From Proteles cristata cristata (lineage: Eukaryota > Chordata > Mammalia > Carnivora > Hyaenidae): a DNA stretch of 64,000 nt. The stretch lies in contig JAESUZ010000756.1 of assembly GCA_017311185.1 (NCBI GenBank), forward strand, positions 2,832,501-2,896,500, in the 5' to 3' direction. Shown here one piece after another: positions 9,797 through 21,180 of the stretch. The position numbers and the translations under genes are program-made. The notes beneath the pieces are model-generated. The model saw only the letters and a list, made by a program, of their open reading frames with translations. It did no database searches and was not told where the DNA came from. Position 1 is the first letter of the stretch. Each line of letters opens with the position of its first letter.

Positions 9797-11478
9797 AAAC
9801 AGGATACTAAACTTAGGAAAAAAATTCTTTGTCTGCTTATAGATAAGACCTTGAGAGAGGACTGAGCAGTCCACCTTGGAGAACAGGTCAGTTAATTTGC
9901 TTAAGAGGTGAAGTGAGCAGTGCTTCACCTGTGGCTCCCTAACATGGGTTAGCAATATTTGAAGGAGTGGGATCAATCTGTGACCATTGGTAAGGAAATC
10001 TTTTCCCAGACCATGTTTGTGATAATATGAACAATAATAATTGAGGAAATTATCACCTACCAACCACATAGAGCTGTCCTGAGCGGTGTGCTGAATATGC
10101 AAGTCTTGCCAGTCACATGAAGATTCTGCATAAGACGTCATGTTATCATGAGGCATTTTGCCATTAAAGCATGATTATGCTTTAGAATTCATTTCAGAGT
10201 GTCTAAAAGTACAATGTACTCCCTCTGAATAATAAAAAAATAACTATAACCTACTATTCTTACTCTCCTAGGCAATAGGTCTTTGCTTAGTCCAATATGG
10301 GCTACTTCTATGAAGTAAGGAGCAAGTAAATCATTCCTAAATGAAAAAAGCCATTTCAGTTTAGAGGACTCACACTCTTTTCCTCATTTGCTGGAAGATC
10401 ATATTTTATTGATTAGGAACAATTGATGTGTCATAGGTAAGGCTTAATAATCCTATAGCTACCCATGAGAAAGGAGCTTACACTACATCTTCAAGCACTA
10501 CCTTTGAAATGATCCAAAGTAAGAAGTAAGAGAATTTTCTTTGGTTTTCTTAAAAACTTCCTTTTGATCTCTGGGAAGAGAACTGAGTATAGAAGAGCCA
10601 TTAAGAGAATTGGATTTTCAGCTCATTGAAACCACAGCTTTATAACGACAAGATAGGTCTTTTATAAATCCTTAATTTTCCACTGAACAAATGCGGTTAG
10701 TTGACTTCCAAATTAGTTGACTTCCAAACCTTTACATTTATTTGTCAGAGGAAATGGAGCCAAGCCACTGAGAAATCCGCCATGTTGAATTGGGCTCTGT
10801 CACATTCAGGAGGCTGTGAAAAAGCCAAAACAATTTGGCTGGACAAACACCATCATAAGTCATTATAGTGTAAAGATATCTTTTAGGTTGTGTGGCACTT
10901 AATGTATGAGGGGGAGCAATGTAAAAGAAAAGTTCATTATAAGTCATTAAAAATGAATATGATTCTCAATCAACCCCCATTAGTTAAAGTGCAGATACTG
11001 TACATGTCTTGGAGAATTTTATTATAAATTCATGCAAACCCTGTGAGTAATGATGGTTAGTCCATATCTCCTTCCTTAATAAAAAGTAAGAGAAGACTGC
11101 ATCCAGTACTTTCTTATTAAATGAAATATTTAAAAGATGTCATCTCGTTTCTCATGGTCATGTCCTGATTATGTCAAGTCAAATTAGTTAAGTATACAAA
11201 TTGCAGTAAACAAAAGTGACAGATAAATGAAATTCATGGGGGCATTACCATGAAACCATCTACGGACACCATGCTAGGTGGCAATTTCACACACCACTAT
11301 CTGGGTCTCCGAAAGGAGAAAAAAAACCAATCTTCAAGTGGTATCATGTCAGTGGCAACATTACACTTTTGTCTCTGCCATGTGTTTGATATTTTTTCAT
11401 GTTAAGGTCTCTGACTTGCTTTCACATATGAGGATAAATGGAAGAGTAGGAGAGGCCTGCAATCTTCTTCCATTTGTC
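9797..11478. other. Unique DNA, nothing recognised
   Basis: 1.7 kb of AT-rich sequence with no recognised repeat. A small local direct repeat occurs near 10698-10727 (AGTTGACTTCCAAA twice). No convincing exon was seen. Confidence 0.5.
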
Positions 11479-11503
11479 TTTTTTTTTTTTTTTTTTTTTT
11501 TTT
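11479..11503. repeat. Poly(T) tract, 25 T
   Basis: An uninterrupted run of 25 T occurs without a recognisable retroelement to its right. It could be the tail of a very short antisense insertion or a simple repeat. It supplies the phenylalanine run in a spurious frame at 11278-11568. Confidence 0.95.
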
Positions 11504-11944
11504 GCATTAATCAGTCTATTCTAGCCCTACCCTTTTACAAACTAAAGTTGCTTCATGAGATACAGTAATACTACTTTTAATACCAGGTAATGAATATTCT
11601 CAGATTTGGGTCTGTGAGTTGCCTTTTCCACACTTTTAAACACTTATCAAAATTGTTAGACAACTGTCAACTGTTTATAAGCCTTTGGGAGCTTATAATG
11701 TCCTAAATACTGTGTTAGGCACTAAAAGTAAAACTATGAACAGTATAGAGGAAACTGTGACCTAAATAATTTGCTATCAAGTGATAGAGCATCTGTACCT
11801 ACAATTACATTGCAGCGTGATAAATTCCACTGCAAGGGAATTCAAGGTGCTATGGGAACACAAAAGGAGGTTCCTAAATTGCTTTAGGGAACCAGAGGAA
11901 GTTTTCAGGGAAGGAACTGATAATAAGAATTGAACAGTAACAAG

Positions 11945-12124
11945 GGCGCCTGGGTGGCTCAGATCATGATCTCACAGTTCATGAGTTCGAGCCCCATGTC
12001 AGGCTCTGTGCTGACAGCTTGGAGTCTGGAGCCTGCTAAGGATACCATGTCTCCCTCTCTCTCTGTCCTTCCTCCATTCATGCTCTGTCTCTCTCTGTCT
12101 CAAAAATAAATAAACATTAAAAAA
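11945..12124 (+). repeat. CAN-SINE with a 27-bp head deletion
   Basis: The head GGGCGCCTGGGTGGCTCAG jumps straight to ATCATGATCTCACAG, skipping the usual TCGGTTAAGC...CGGCTCAGG segment. The lost segment lies between two GGCTCAG repeats of the normal head, which suggests slippage or template switching. The deletion damages the internal Pol III A box. The tail ends in AATAAATAAACATTAAAAAA and continues into an AT microsatellite. Confidence 0.95.
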
Positions 12125-12231
12125 ATATATATATATATACACATATACATATATACACATATACATATATATACATATACATATGTGTGTGTGTATATAT
12201 ACATATATGTATATATACACACACACATATA
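12125..12231. repeat. AT-rich microsatellite with 50-bp perfect palindrome
   Basis: Alternating AT, CATATA and GT/AC repeats have grown from the SINE tail. Positions 12181-12230 equal their own reverse complement at all 25 pairs, with no spacer, and the symmetry breaks at 12180 and 12231. The arms contain (TG)5 and (AC)5 blocks. Frames at 11999-12471 on the minus strand are translations of this repeat. Confidence 0.97.
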
Positions 12232-12615
12232 AATTGAAGGATAACAAGGTATAGGGATAAGATACGGCATGTGCCCATCAGGGAGCACATGTGAGAAAGC
12301 ACAAAGGCAAGAGGCCATGAATCCTAAACAAATGAATAAATGCACAAAAAAAAAAAACTTAAAAATGCCAAAAAAGTAAAATATGACTGTAGCACCGGCA
12401 AGAAATCGGCCCTGATGACTTTGAGGAAGGGGCAAAGGTGAGGTGAGGAAAGGCCTTGTAAGCAAAGTCAAGGGTGAATACTTGACCTAAAGCCGAGTGG
12501 GTGGCAGTATACATTTGCATATTAGAGAAACTAGCCTGGCTACAGTGTGAAGAATGGATTTTCTAGGAACAGGCCCAGAGGTAGGAAGATAAGTTACAAT
12601 GGTGGCTGTAGCCAT

Positions 12616-12815
12616 AATAGAAGAATAGCTCAAATTTATTGAGAGCTTATTATGTATCAGGCAGTATTTTAACATGCATGTTAACTCCTTTTATTTTAAT
12701 CACCACCCCAGGAAGTTACATTGCTATTATTCCTATTTAATGGATAAAGTTAGGACACAGGAAGATTGAATAATTTGCCCAAGAAGTTTTAACCCAGTCT
12801 TAGCCCAGAGTTCAC
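12616..12815 (-). repeat. MIR, reversed
   Basis: The order AATTTATTGAGAGCTTATTA, GTATCAGGCAGTATTTTAAC, TTGCTATTATTCCTATTTAA, TTGAATAATTTGCCCAAG matches an antisense MIR. The copy is old and has no visible duplication. Confidence 0.75.
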
Positions 12816-13703
12816 ATCCTGAAAAAGCACTGCCCTGTAACACTCAGAACAGTGTACTGTTCAATGAAAACAGAAGGCAGACCCTAAGGAGTCAGAAACA
12901 TGCCAGTTCCAGCTCAGAGCCAAGTTTTTGGTGGTCAAGGCGGAACTGAGCATTTAGAATCAGGTCAGCAATTCCTACTTGAAATGCTTCTCATGCTAAG
13001 GAGGTCGAGGGAAGAGTACAGGTCAAAAGGAGAGGTCATTACACAGAACAGTAGAGAAGGTGAGACCAGGTCAGCTGGAGGTTGGATATTCAAAACACGG
13101 CACAAAACAAAAAGAAGGGTAAAACATGTATTCAAAAGATAAAGGACATGTGCCGGAACCCAGAATTTTCAGGAACCAAAGGAAGAGAGCCAAGACACAA
13201 GAGAACAGATGTGGAGTAACAAATCGTGATGAAGCAGCTGATCTGAGACAGGTTTTTGCCTCAGGCCCTGGCGCTTTTTTATAGTTCTTGTTGGGTTCCA
13301 AACCAAAGTCTTTCTGACTCCTGGGCCTTGGCCTGCTGTAGTGGAGGACAAGGAATTGCACTGAGGGCACGTGATTGAATTGATGTCTGTCAGAAGATGG
13401 GGAGGAGCAATTAACAGGAGGTTCTTCCCAAAAAGACCATAAAAGACATGTTATAAATAGATGCTGCTGATAGATTAGTGAGTTCTCTAGATTGTGGACT
13501 TTTAATAAGGATGTGTTATATGAATAAATGACTGAAGAAGTGAAATGCCCATGTCTTACATTATCAATGGCTAAAATAAAGGGGGTTCCATCCATCTAAA
13601 TTATCTTTCCTAATATTGAAAGACAACTGGCATCCTTAAAGACAAATCCCAGATTCCTCATCCCTAAATCAATATTATCCTCTTTAAAATAATATTTTTC
13701 TAT
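12816..13703. other. Unique DNA with a 174-codon minus frame
   Basis: No repeat is recognised. The minus-strand frame 13071-13595 is the longest open frame not explained by a repeat. It has no recognised domain, no signal peptide pattern and no flanking splice or poly(A) arrangement that persuades me. Treat it as an open frame, not a gene. Confidence 0.5.
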
Positions 13704-13970
13704 ATATGGAGGTTTTTCTTTTGTTTTTAATTTTTTTAATGTTTTATTTATTTATATATTTATTTATTTATGAGAGAGAGAGAGAGAGAGCAGTGGAGGG
13801 TCAGAGAGAGAGGGAGACACAGAATCTGAAACAGGCTCCAGGTTCCAAACTAGCAGTCATCACAGAGCCCAATACGGGGCTCAAACCCATGAACCAAGAG
13901 ATTGTGACCTGAGCCGAAGTCGGATGCTTAACCAACTGAGTCACCCAGGTGCCCCTGTGTATGGAGTTTT
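13704..13970 (-). repeat. CAN-SINE, reversed
   Basis: The body (about 13718-13956) has an antisense tail, (GA)n, GGCTCCAGGTTCCAAACTAG and ends ACTGAGTCACCCAGGTGCCC. Approximate target copies TATATGGAGGTTTTT (13704) and TGTATGGAGTTTTTT (13958) flank it. Confidence 0.95.
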
Positions 13971-13984
13971 TTGAAGGAAAGAGC

Positions 13985-14115
13985 ATGAATATTAGACAAA
14001 GAAGCCCAACATTGGCAGCTGGTTCTACCACTGAGCAGCCTCAGTTCCACCATCTGGAAACTGGGACTGTAATACTTCTGTCCCAAGTCCACTGTAAACA
14101 GAATTAACAGCACAG
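13985..14115 (+). repeat. MIR fragment, diverged
   Basis: GAGCAGCCTCAGTTCCACCA, TCTGGAAACTGGGACTGTAA and TCCACTGTAAACAGAATTAA follow the order of the MIR core and 3' part. The match is weak but ordered. Confidence 0.5.
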
Positions 14116-14202
14116 AAAGAAATCGTTATATTTAGAGCCAATCACTTGTTTCACAAAGCTGCCAAGGCAATTAATGTAGTGATGAAAATATAGTCTTTTC
14201 AT

Positions 14203-14453
14203 TAAAAGGTGCTGCAATGGGGGAGCGTCTGGGTGGCTTAGTGGGTTAAGCATCCAGCTCTTGATCTCGGCTCAGGTCATGATCTCCCAGTTCATGAGAT
14301 TGAGCCCTGCAGTGGGCTCTGGGCTGACGACGCGGAGCTTGCTTTAGATTCTCTGTTCTTCCCTTGCTCATGTGCAAATGTTCTTTCTCTCTCAGAATAA
14401 ATAAATAAAGAAACTGAAAAAAAGAAATTAAAATAAGTAAAAGGTGCTGGAAT
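14203..14453 (+). repeat. CAN-SINE with 16-bp duplication
   Basis: The body (14219-14437) starts GGGGGAGCGTCTGGGTGGCT and ends in an A-rich tail. Flanking copies TAAAAGGTGCTGCAAT (14203-14218) and TAAAAGGTGCTGGAAT (14438-14453) differ at one base. Confidence 0.96.
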
Positions 14454-14843
14454 AATTGCATACTCTTGTGCAAAAAGAGGGACTTCAACTCTCACCTCAC
14501 ACCATGCACAAAAATTAACTCAACATGATCACAGACTGAGATGTACAAACTAAAACAATTATAAGAGAGTATACCAAGAGATGTTTGAGACCTTGTCTTA
14601 GTCAAAGATTTTCTAGATAGGACACCACCACCACCACCAACAAGAATGTGATAGATTGGGTCTCATCAAAATTAAAAACTTTCACATTTCAAAAGACACT
14701 GTTAAAAAATGTAGAAGAAAAGCCACAGATTGGGGGGAAATATTTGCAAAGCACAAATCTGATAAAGTACTAGCATCCAGAATTTACAGGAATACTTCCA
14801 ACTCAATTACCGAAAGATGAACAGCCCAGTGAGAAACACAGGC

Positions 14844-15068
14844 AGGGTTCCTGGGAGGCTCAGTCAATTAAGCGGCTGACTCTTGGTTCCAACTCACGTC
14901 GTCATCTCAGGGTTTGTGGGATCGAGCCTTGCATCAGGCTGCTTTGGATGCTCTCTCTTCCTCTCTCTGTGCCTCTCCCCTGCTTGCTTGCTCTCTCTCT
15001 CAAAAATGAATGAATGAATGAATGAATGAATGAATAAATAAATGAACTTAAAAAAAAATTTTTTTTAA
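14844..15068 (+). repeat. CAN-SINE nested in L1, (GAAT)n tail
   Basis: GGGTTCCTGGGAGGCTCAGT forms a mutated head. The CT-rich middle is followed by a GAAT microsatellite (15006-15042) grown from the AAATAAAT tail, then A and T runs. Target duplications are not clear. Confidence 0.93.
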
Positions 15069-15251
15069 ACTAGGTACTGATTACAGACAAGATTGTCCCA
15101 AAGAGGACACCAATGGCCAATAAGTACTTGAAAAGATGTTCAACATATTAGTCATTAGGGAAATGCATATTAAAACCACAACACAATACCATATTTCACC
15201 CAGTACAGTGTCTAAAATAAATAAGACAGACACTAACAAGTATTGATGGGA

Positions 15252-15329
15252 TACAAAGAAATGGGAACCCTCATACAATATTGGTGGGAATACAAAGAAA
15301 TGGGAACCCTCATACAGTGTTGGTGAGAA
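15252..15329 (+). repeat. 39-bp tandem duplication inside old L1
   Basis: TACAAAGAAATGGGAACCCT begins both units (15252 and 15291). The two 39-bp units differ at only a few positions, so the duplication is younger than the insertion of the L1 itself. Confidence 0.95.
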
Positions 15330-15977
15330 TGCAACACATTGCAGCCTCTTCAGAAAATAGTTTGGAAGTTTCTCAAAAGGTTAGACATAAAAATACCACA
15401 TGACGCAGCAATTCCGCTGACTCAGCAATTCCGCTCTTGGGTATATGCCCAAAAGAATTGAAAACATGTCCGCACAAGGACGGGCATGGGAATGCTCACA
15501 GATGTTCATAGCAGCCTTATTAATAACAGCCCTGCATTGGGGATAACCTAAATGTTCATTGGCTGGTGAATGGACAGATGAAATGTGGTGTATCCTACAT
15601 GGAACGCTATTCGGCAATGAAAAAAAAGGAAGCATCTGCTGACAGGTGCTCTGGCAAGGATGAACCTCAAACGCTATGCTAAACAAAAGAAGCCAGACCC
15701 AAGACACCATGTATTATCTGGTTCCTTTACATAAAAAGTCACCAAAAATCAAACTGAAGTAGAAGGTGGATTAGAAGTTGCCAGAGACTAGGGCATGTGC
15801 ATGGGTTAGGGTTCACTGAAAATAGGCAGAAGAGGTTTTTACTGTGGGAATTGAAAGTGTTCTGAAATCTGTCTATTGTGATCATTGGACTCCCTAGTAG
15901 AGTTAGTAAAAATTATTGCATTTTACATAGGATATGGGTAAACTTCATGTCGTGTAAAATATGCTTTCATAAGGTTT

Positions 15978-16182
15978 TTAAAAAATTTTAATGTTTATTT
16001 ACTTTTGAGAGAGAGAGAGAGAATTGGAGAAGGGCAGAGACAGAGGTTGACACAGAATCTGAAGCGAAAGCAGTTTCGAACACACAACCTGAGCTGTCAG
16101 CACAGAGCCCGATGCGGGGCTCGAACTCACAGAGTGCCAAAGTCAGATGTTTAACTGACTTAGCCACCCAGGCACCCCTGAT
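15978..16182 (-). repeat. CAN-SINE, reversed, with altered middle
   Basis: It runs from TTAATGTTTATTTACTTTTG to TTAGCCACCCAGGCACCCCT. Between GAATCTGAAG and GAGCTGTCAGCACAGAG lies an unusual segment containing GTTTCGAACACACAACC in place of the normal GCAGGCTCCAGGCTCT. That suggests template switching or local mutation. It sits at the end of the old L1. Confidence 0.93.
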
Positions 16183-18000
16183 AAGTTGTTTTTGAAAAGC
16201 CATCTGGAAGAAGCGAGTAAGTTAATTGCTCAGGAAATGTCCATTTCTTTAGTTACTCTTTCACCTCTCAGTATTTCACAAGAAGCGCCAAGTCGGACCC
16301 ATGCCTCCTTTTCTTTTTAACTCCCTCCTCAGAGAAAATGTGTTTTTTCCCATTAAAAAGCAAAATAAAACACCCCCCCCAAAATAACAGAAAAACTAAA
16401 GATAAATCCAAGTGATCAGTTTTTAGTCTTAGAAAACTGTTTTAACTACATATTCAAAATAGAGGGCTCTGAATAAGCAAATCTGAGTAACGACTCGGCT
16501 GCTCCAACAGCCAAGTCTTCCCATCTTCCCTCTCAGGGCTCACGACAGCACAGATGCTCAGCACGGGGGCCAGCTGGTGGAGTCCAATGTCGCTGGCTTT
16601 GCCCAGTGCCTGGGAGAGGACGCTGGCCTCAGCATGTTAGCAATCCTGATTTGCTGGCTCTAATAGATACATTTTGCCTACAGCAAAAAGTCTGGGAATA
16701 GTTAATAAGAATAATGAGCAGTAGCAGAGAATTAATGGCCTCTTTATTATGAAAGATGGAGTCCAGTGTTCAGTGTTCTTGAATAGGAAAATTGTTTTAT
16801 AGGCAAAATTAACTGGAGAGACCTTATTTAGCCAATTTTGAGGTCATGGGTTTTGGCTTCTAAATGTCAGTAAATGCAGGAAAGAAGATTCCAGGTAAGA
16901 GCTGAGCCACGGGTACTTCCTCAGTTACGAAACGGAAGATGAGGCTTGTCTCCTCGGCAGCAGGTGAAAGAGTGACTACTTGCATCTTCAGCGAAAGGGA
17001 AGCAGAGACAACGGGGTCTGGAGGTGCACATGATCTTTACCTTGGCTTACCTTGCAGCTTGCGCGTGGTTTGCGTTTCTTTCCAGGGATGCTGAAACCAT
17101 TAGGGCGCCTGGATTGTCATTATCAGTGCTCAAAGTATACCCGTGTGGGTGAGAAGCCCTCACCAGCCTCACTGTCACCAGGACTCATGTTCAGCATATG
17201 TCCTGAGAATGTTGGGCCAGACGCCAGCTGGCCAGGTGGGTCCCGGGCGATCAGATCTGGGACTCCTTATTGATAGTAGTTCCAGAGCCCAGGGTTTAGC
17301 AGATACCATCAGTAGGAATTCAATGGCCCAATTGACAGGTGTATTGGGTTACACTGTAAGAAAGCAGGCTTTAGCCTAGCATGTATTCATTTAAGTTGTT
17401 TTTTTTTTTTTAACCCAACCAACCAAACCAACAAAAATGACCAAAAACACAACGACAAGATTTACAGCAAATGTTGTCGAATCGATGGTGGCCAATTTCA
17501 GAGTACTAGAGTCACACTGCTAAAGGTGACCGACCAAGGGTGGCAGCCCTCTCTATGGAAAGCAGCGTCATCCAGAAAAAAGGACCCATGATAGACCATT
17601 GTCACTGAAACTTGTCATTACTCAGCCAGGTTCATGACCATGTTACAGAACAAGCCTTGTTGAAGCATTAAGGCAGGTTTTCACAGCCGCATTTACTTTA
17701 AAACCTTTTTTTTTTTTAATTTGTGTCATCAACTTACTTTTTGGACTTCTTCAAAAATAACATGATGATGTGCTGGGGGGTGGTGCTGAGTTTGGTAGGA
17801 AAGGAAAGAGGTCTTCATAACCCTCTGAGGTCTCAGCACATCAGGGTGCACAAAAGGTTCATGGGGAGCTTCAAGGGAGAATATGCCAGGTCCCTCTGGA
17901 ATGGTTAAAGGGTTAGGACCGTCAGGGTGAAGGGAATGTCACAATTTATAAAATGGGTGCACAAAAGGGGCACAGAAGAGGCACTAACTGAGACATACTT
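16183..18000. other. Mostly unique DNA, possible MER5-like piece
   Basis: No gene is recognised. The block 16640-16760 has clustered TAAT words and looks ordered, but nothing proves a function. Around 17115-17330 faint MER5A-like words occur (AGTGCTCAAAGTATACCC); I cannot confirm them. T runs lie at 17398-17412 and 17707-17719. Confidence 0.4.
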
Positions 18001-18130
18001 TTAAAAATAGAGGGCACCTGGGTGCTCAGTCAGTTAAGCCTTCCACTCTTGATTTGGGTCATGATCTCACAGTTCGTGAGTTTGAGCCCCATATAGGCTC
18101 TGTGCTGACAGTACAGAGCCTGCTTGGGAT

Positions 18131-18181
<51 letters not shown>

Positions 18182-18300
18182 ATCTATCTATCTATCTATC
18201 ATCTATCTATCTATCTATCATCTTTCTGTCCCTCCTCGACTTGTGTGGTCTCACTGTCTTTCTGAATAAATCCATAAAATAAAGTCATTTAGAAAAATAG
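18001..18300 (+). repeat. CAN-SINE with expanded TTTC/TATC microsatellite
   Basis: The head GAGGGCACCTGGGTGCTCAG starts near 18012 and the tail ends near 18287. The CT-rich middle has expanded into (TTTC)n at 18130-18180 and (TATC)n at 18181-18223, lengthening the element by about 90 bp. The flanks share only AAAAATAG. Confidence 0.93.
18130..18223. repeat. (TTTC)n(TATC)n microsatellite in SINE
   Basis: About thirteen TTTC units are followed by TATC units with one ATC interruption. It is a strong candidate for a variable tetranucleotide marker. The overlapping serine/phenylalanine-rich frame is not coding. Confidence 0.97.
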
Positions 18301-18304
18301 TTAA

Positions 18305-18790
18305 AGGCATGAGAGGAAGGAATTTTCAGGGACTCGTCCAGAGGGAGACAGCAACACAAGCAAGACCAAGAGACAGGAAAGCCAGAGGGTTTTGGGACGA
18401 TTCAGAAGTCCAGTGTAACTGGCATGCAATACACCCTTGGGGGTTGAAGATCAACCACGCACAACGCACTGTAGAGAGCCTGGGGTAGTAGACAAAGGAG
18501 ATGACCATAATATTCCTTTGCTTAAAGACCTTCGCGTGGAGTGACACGAAGAAAGTTGTAGGGTAGTTTGGTTCATCTGGTGGCCATGTACAGAATAGAT
18601 TTGATTGGGAAGGTTGAAATGCAGGGAGTTCACGTGGGGAGTTCCCCAAAGCTCCTTCTGGTGGCTGAATCGAAGGTATTTTGGAACGAGTCTGGAACTG
18701 AGATCAGTGTAGAAGCCGCTATGGTGAACCAAGGAGAGAGATAATAACTGGGATTTGACTCAGGTTGGTCATGGCGGACAAGAGAAAACA
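18305..18790 (+). repeat. Possible ancient repeat, family unassigned
   Basis: AGGCATGAGAGGAAGGAATT, AGAAGTCCAGTGTAACTGGC and similar words resemble the ancient repeat at 11683 and 49567. The order is plausible but divergence is too high for a firm call. Confidence 0.3.
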
Positions 18791-21026
18791 TGAATGAACA
18801 ATTTTGGAAGTAGGATATGCCTCAAGTTAATGACGGAAAGAATGCCAGTGCTATTCACAAAGACTAATCTGTGGCATCAATGAGGTACCTTTCTTCCCTT
18901 AGTGTTGCTCTGCTTTCCTCATATCCTTGCTAAAACGTCTCTCACCTTCTAGTTTATTCTTTTCTGAAGGAAAATTGAGAGCAAGCTTCCACCCTCAGAT
19001 CCTGTTCTCCTTGCCAAAGACTAGAAAATTCAAAACAAAGGAAGATCCTTTGGAACAAGTATTAGTCAAACTTGCCTGTATCCTGAGAGACAACCTTCGT
19101 TAACATTCCCAGTACTTTAGCACGTGGCCTGAGACCCAGTAAAGTTTCATTTCACATTCGCTGAATGAATGAATGAATGGTTCTTTATAACTCAGTGCAA
19201 ATTAAGGTAAATTAATTCCAGCAGTTCTATCTTCTATAAAGAGTTCCATCAGGAAGGAAATGTTTCCTCCTCCCTCTTCTGCAGAGAACACCACCACCAC
19301 CATCAGCTAATATTTGCTAGGCATGGTCTACACTTGGGTCAATGCAATTAGCAAAGAAGTTCATCCCAATGTGCTATATTTTCCTCTACCTCCACAACTG
19401 TCTTTCACATGGCAGAATTAAATCCAGACAGGACAAATCACCTGGACAGTCTTCCCAGGGAAATTTTTAAGAAAGAAGAAAATTAATCATCTTGAGCTGC
19501 ATCTAACAAAGCTTTCTTCTCTCAACAAAAGTTGGCAATTAACCATATTTACCTTACCCTCAAGGGGCCTCCCACTGCATTCCTTCAACTGGTTTTCTTT
19601 GGGGGATGAGAATAATGGAACAAAGCGACAAAGAATTCTGGGATACAAACAGCACACTGGCATCAAGCCCCAGGGTTTTCTAGAACCAAGTGGAAGATGC
19701 CACAGAGGTGACTGGCTTTGAAGGAAACTCACAGAGATAATCAATTTGATCACACAGGCAGACACCGAGGTATTTGTCAAAATGTCAGGGTTATGGATAG
19801 TGCCAATATATTTACTTTTCGATGCATTAGTCTTTTTAAAAGTCTGTATCTAATGCTACATGGGACAGAGTTTTATTTTGTTTCCCACCCCCCACTACAC
19901 AGTCTTCTATTACGAAATACTATATGTTGGTGTTCTTTTGTGGGTGAGTTTTATACAGAGATTTCCTGCCACATACAGATAGACATTTCTTTGTGCATCT
20001 GCTGTTTATTTTAGGAAGGTTCAAGAAATACATAATAGTAAGTGAGTATAGGCCCATTCCTTCTTTATGCTAAACCTGAAATCCAGCTGAGAAGGGCTTC
20101 TTAGTGAGAATAGAAGACAACCCACTGAAGAGCCCCAGATAACCTCCCTAAGGAAGGCCAAGCCATGTCCCACACTCCAGTTGATGTTAGCCTAGGCAGC
20201 CTGCAATTTGTTCCCTTGCTACCCATAGAAAATTCCAGAGTCCAGATTATCCAGTGGCTCCTGGGAGGTGCCTGGTTGTCTCACAGAGGAGCTTGACCCT
20301 TCCTTAGCAGGAGTGATTTATTTAATACCAAGACCTGCATGGTTGATATCCTTAAGTCAGAGGTTATGTGGCTTAAAACGGAAAAATAATCAACTCCCAC
20401 TGAAATGACATAGTATACACATATGACTGTAGCACTGAAATGATATTTTTACATATAAGACATAGTAAAGAGGAACAATTTATTGCTCCTCAAGTGAATT
20501 GTTGGGACAGCTAGAGAAAATAATACTTTTTAAAAATACCGTGCACGAGGATTCTGTTTTACAGAGACTGGTCAGCTGTAAAAATTGCTATGTGAAGGAC
20601 ATTCACATATACTGGGCTATTAATTATTTTGGTTTCTATAGATTTTGAGGAAGATCTCTTGTCTTCCTCCAGGCAAGAGTGGTGCTAAATAGCTCATGCT
20701 CTGCAGGCTTTCTGCTCTTTCATGTTTTTTTTGTTTTGTTTTGTTTTGTTTTTTCTTTGTTTGTATCCCTAACCCACAGAGAGTTCTACCCTAGTCTCCC
20801 TCTTCTCTGCCCACCCAGAGTTGGACCTGCCTAGTCTTCCTTAGAATGTGTGCTTTGTGGAGGAACTGAAGGTCTTCCCAGCTAACAACATAAGAATATT
20901 TCAGAGAGGTCATCTTGACTCTTCCCAAACGGTGTGTAGCTGGGTTTATACCTTAGTTCCTTAACAGCTGAAAGGCTGACCAAATATTTAAAATTCTGAG
21001 TCTCATTCTTTCACGTGTGCATAATC
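18791..21026. other. Mostly unique DNA with an L2 tail
   Basis: An L2-like terminus is visible at 19105-19180 (TTTAGCACGTGGCCTGAGAC then GAATGAATGAATGAATGG). A (TTTTG)n run lies at 20728-20752. No gene is recognised. Confidence 0.45.
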
Positions 21027-21180
21027 ATCACAAGCACAACAACAAATATTGAATAAGTGCTGAGAACCACTTTAAATGCTTTACACATGGCATCCACTTT
21101 ATGACTTGGAGGTGGGCATCATAATTCTACCGGGCAGATGGGGAAACTGAGGCCCGGTGAGGTCAAAGGATCTATCCAAA
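21027..21180 (-). repeat. MIR, reversed
   Basis: AATATTGAATAAGTGCTGAG, TTTAAATGCTTTACACATGG, CAGATGGGGAAACTGAGGCC follow the antisense MIR order. The GGGGAAACTGAGGC core is well preserved. Confidence 0.8.

Larger units (their letters stand above)
11683..12610 (+). repeat. Ancient mammalian repeat, family unassigned
   Basis: Blocks occur in the order of a common ancient repeat: CCTAAATACTGTGTTAGGCA, AAGGTGCTATGGGAACACAA, GGGAAGGAACTGATAATAAG, then past the SINE AGGCAAGAGGCCATGAATCC, AGGCCTTGTAAGCAAAGTCA and TACAGTGTGAAGAATGGATT. The same blocks in the same order recur at 49567-50290. I cannot name the family with certainty. Confidence 0.45.
14488..15977 (+). mobile_element. Old L1 (ORF2 end and 3' UTR), SINE-interrupted
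   Basis: L1 ORF2 landmarks appear in order: CTCACACCATGCACAAAAAT, TTGGGTCTCATCAAAATTAA, GTTCATAGCAGCCTTATTAA, GGAACGCTATTCGGCAATGA, then a 3' UTR with GTTGCCAGAGACTAGGG. All frames are broken. It carries two internal tandem duplications (15252-15329, 15405-15435). Its ORF2 part is far more decayed than the L1 at 5.0 kb. A SINE splits it at 14844-15068. Confidence 0.9.

Noticed and set aside
11999..12471. Three overlapping minus frames rich in Y, I, C and V
   Set aside because: They are translations of the AT/GT microsatellite and palindrome.
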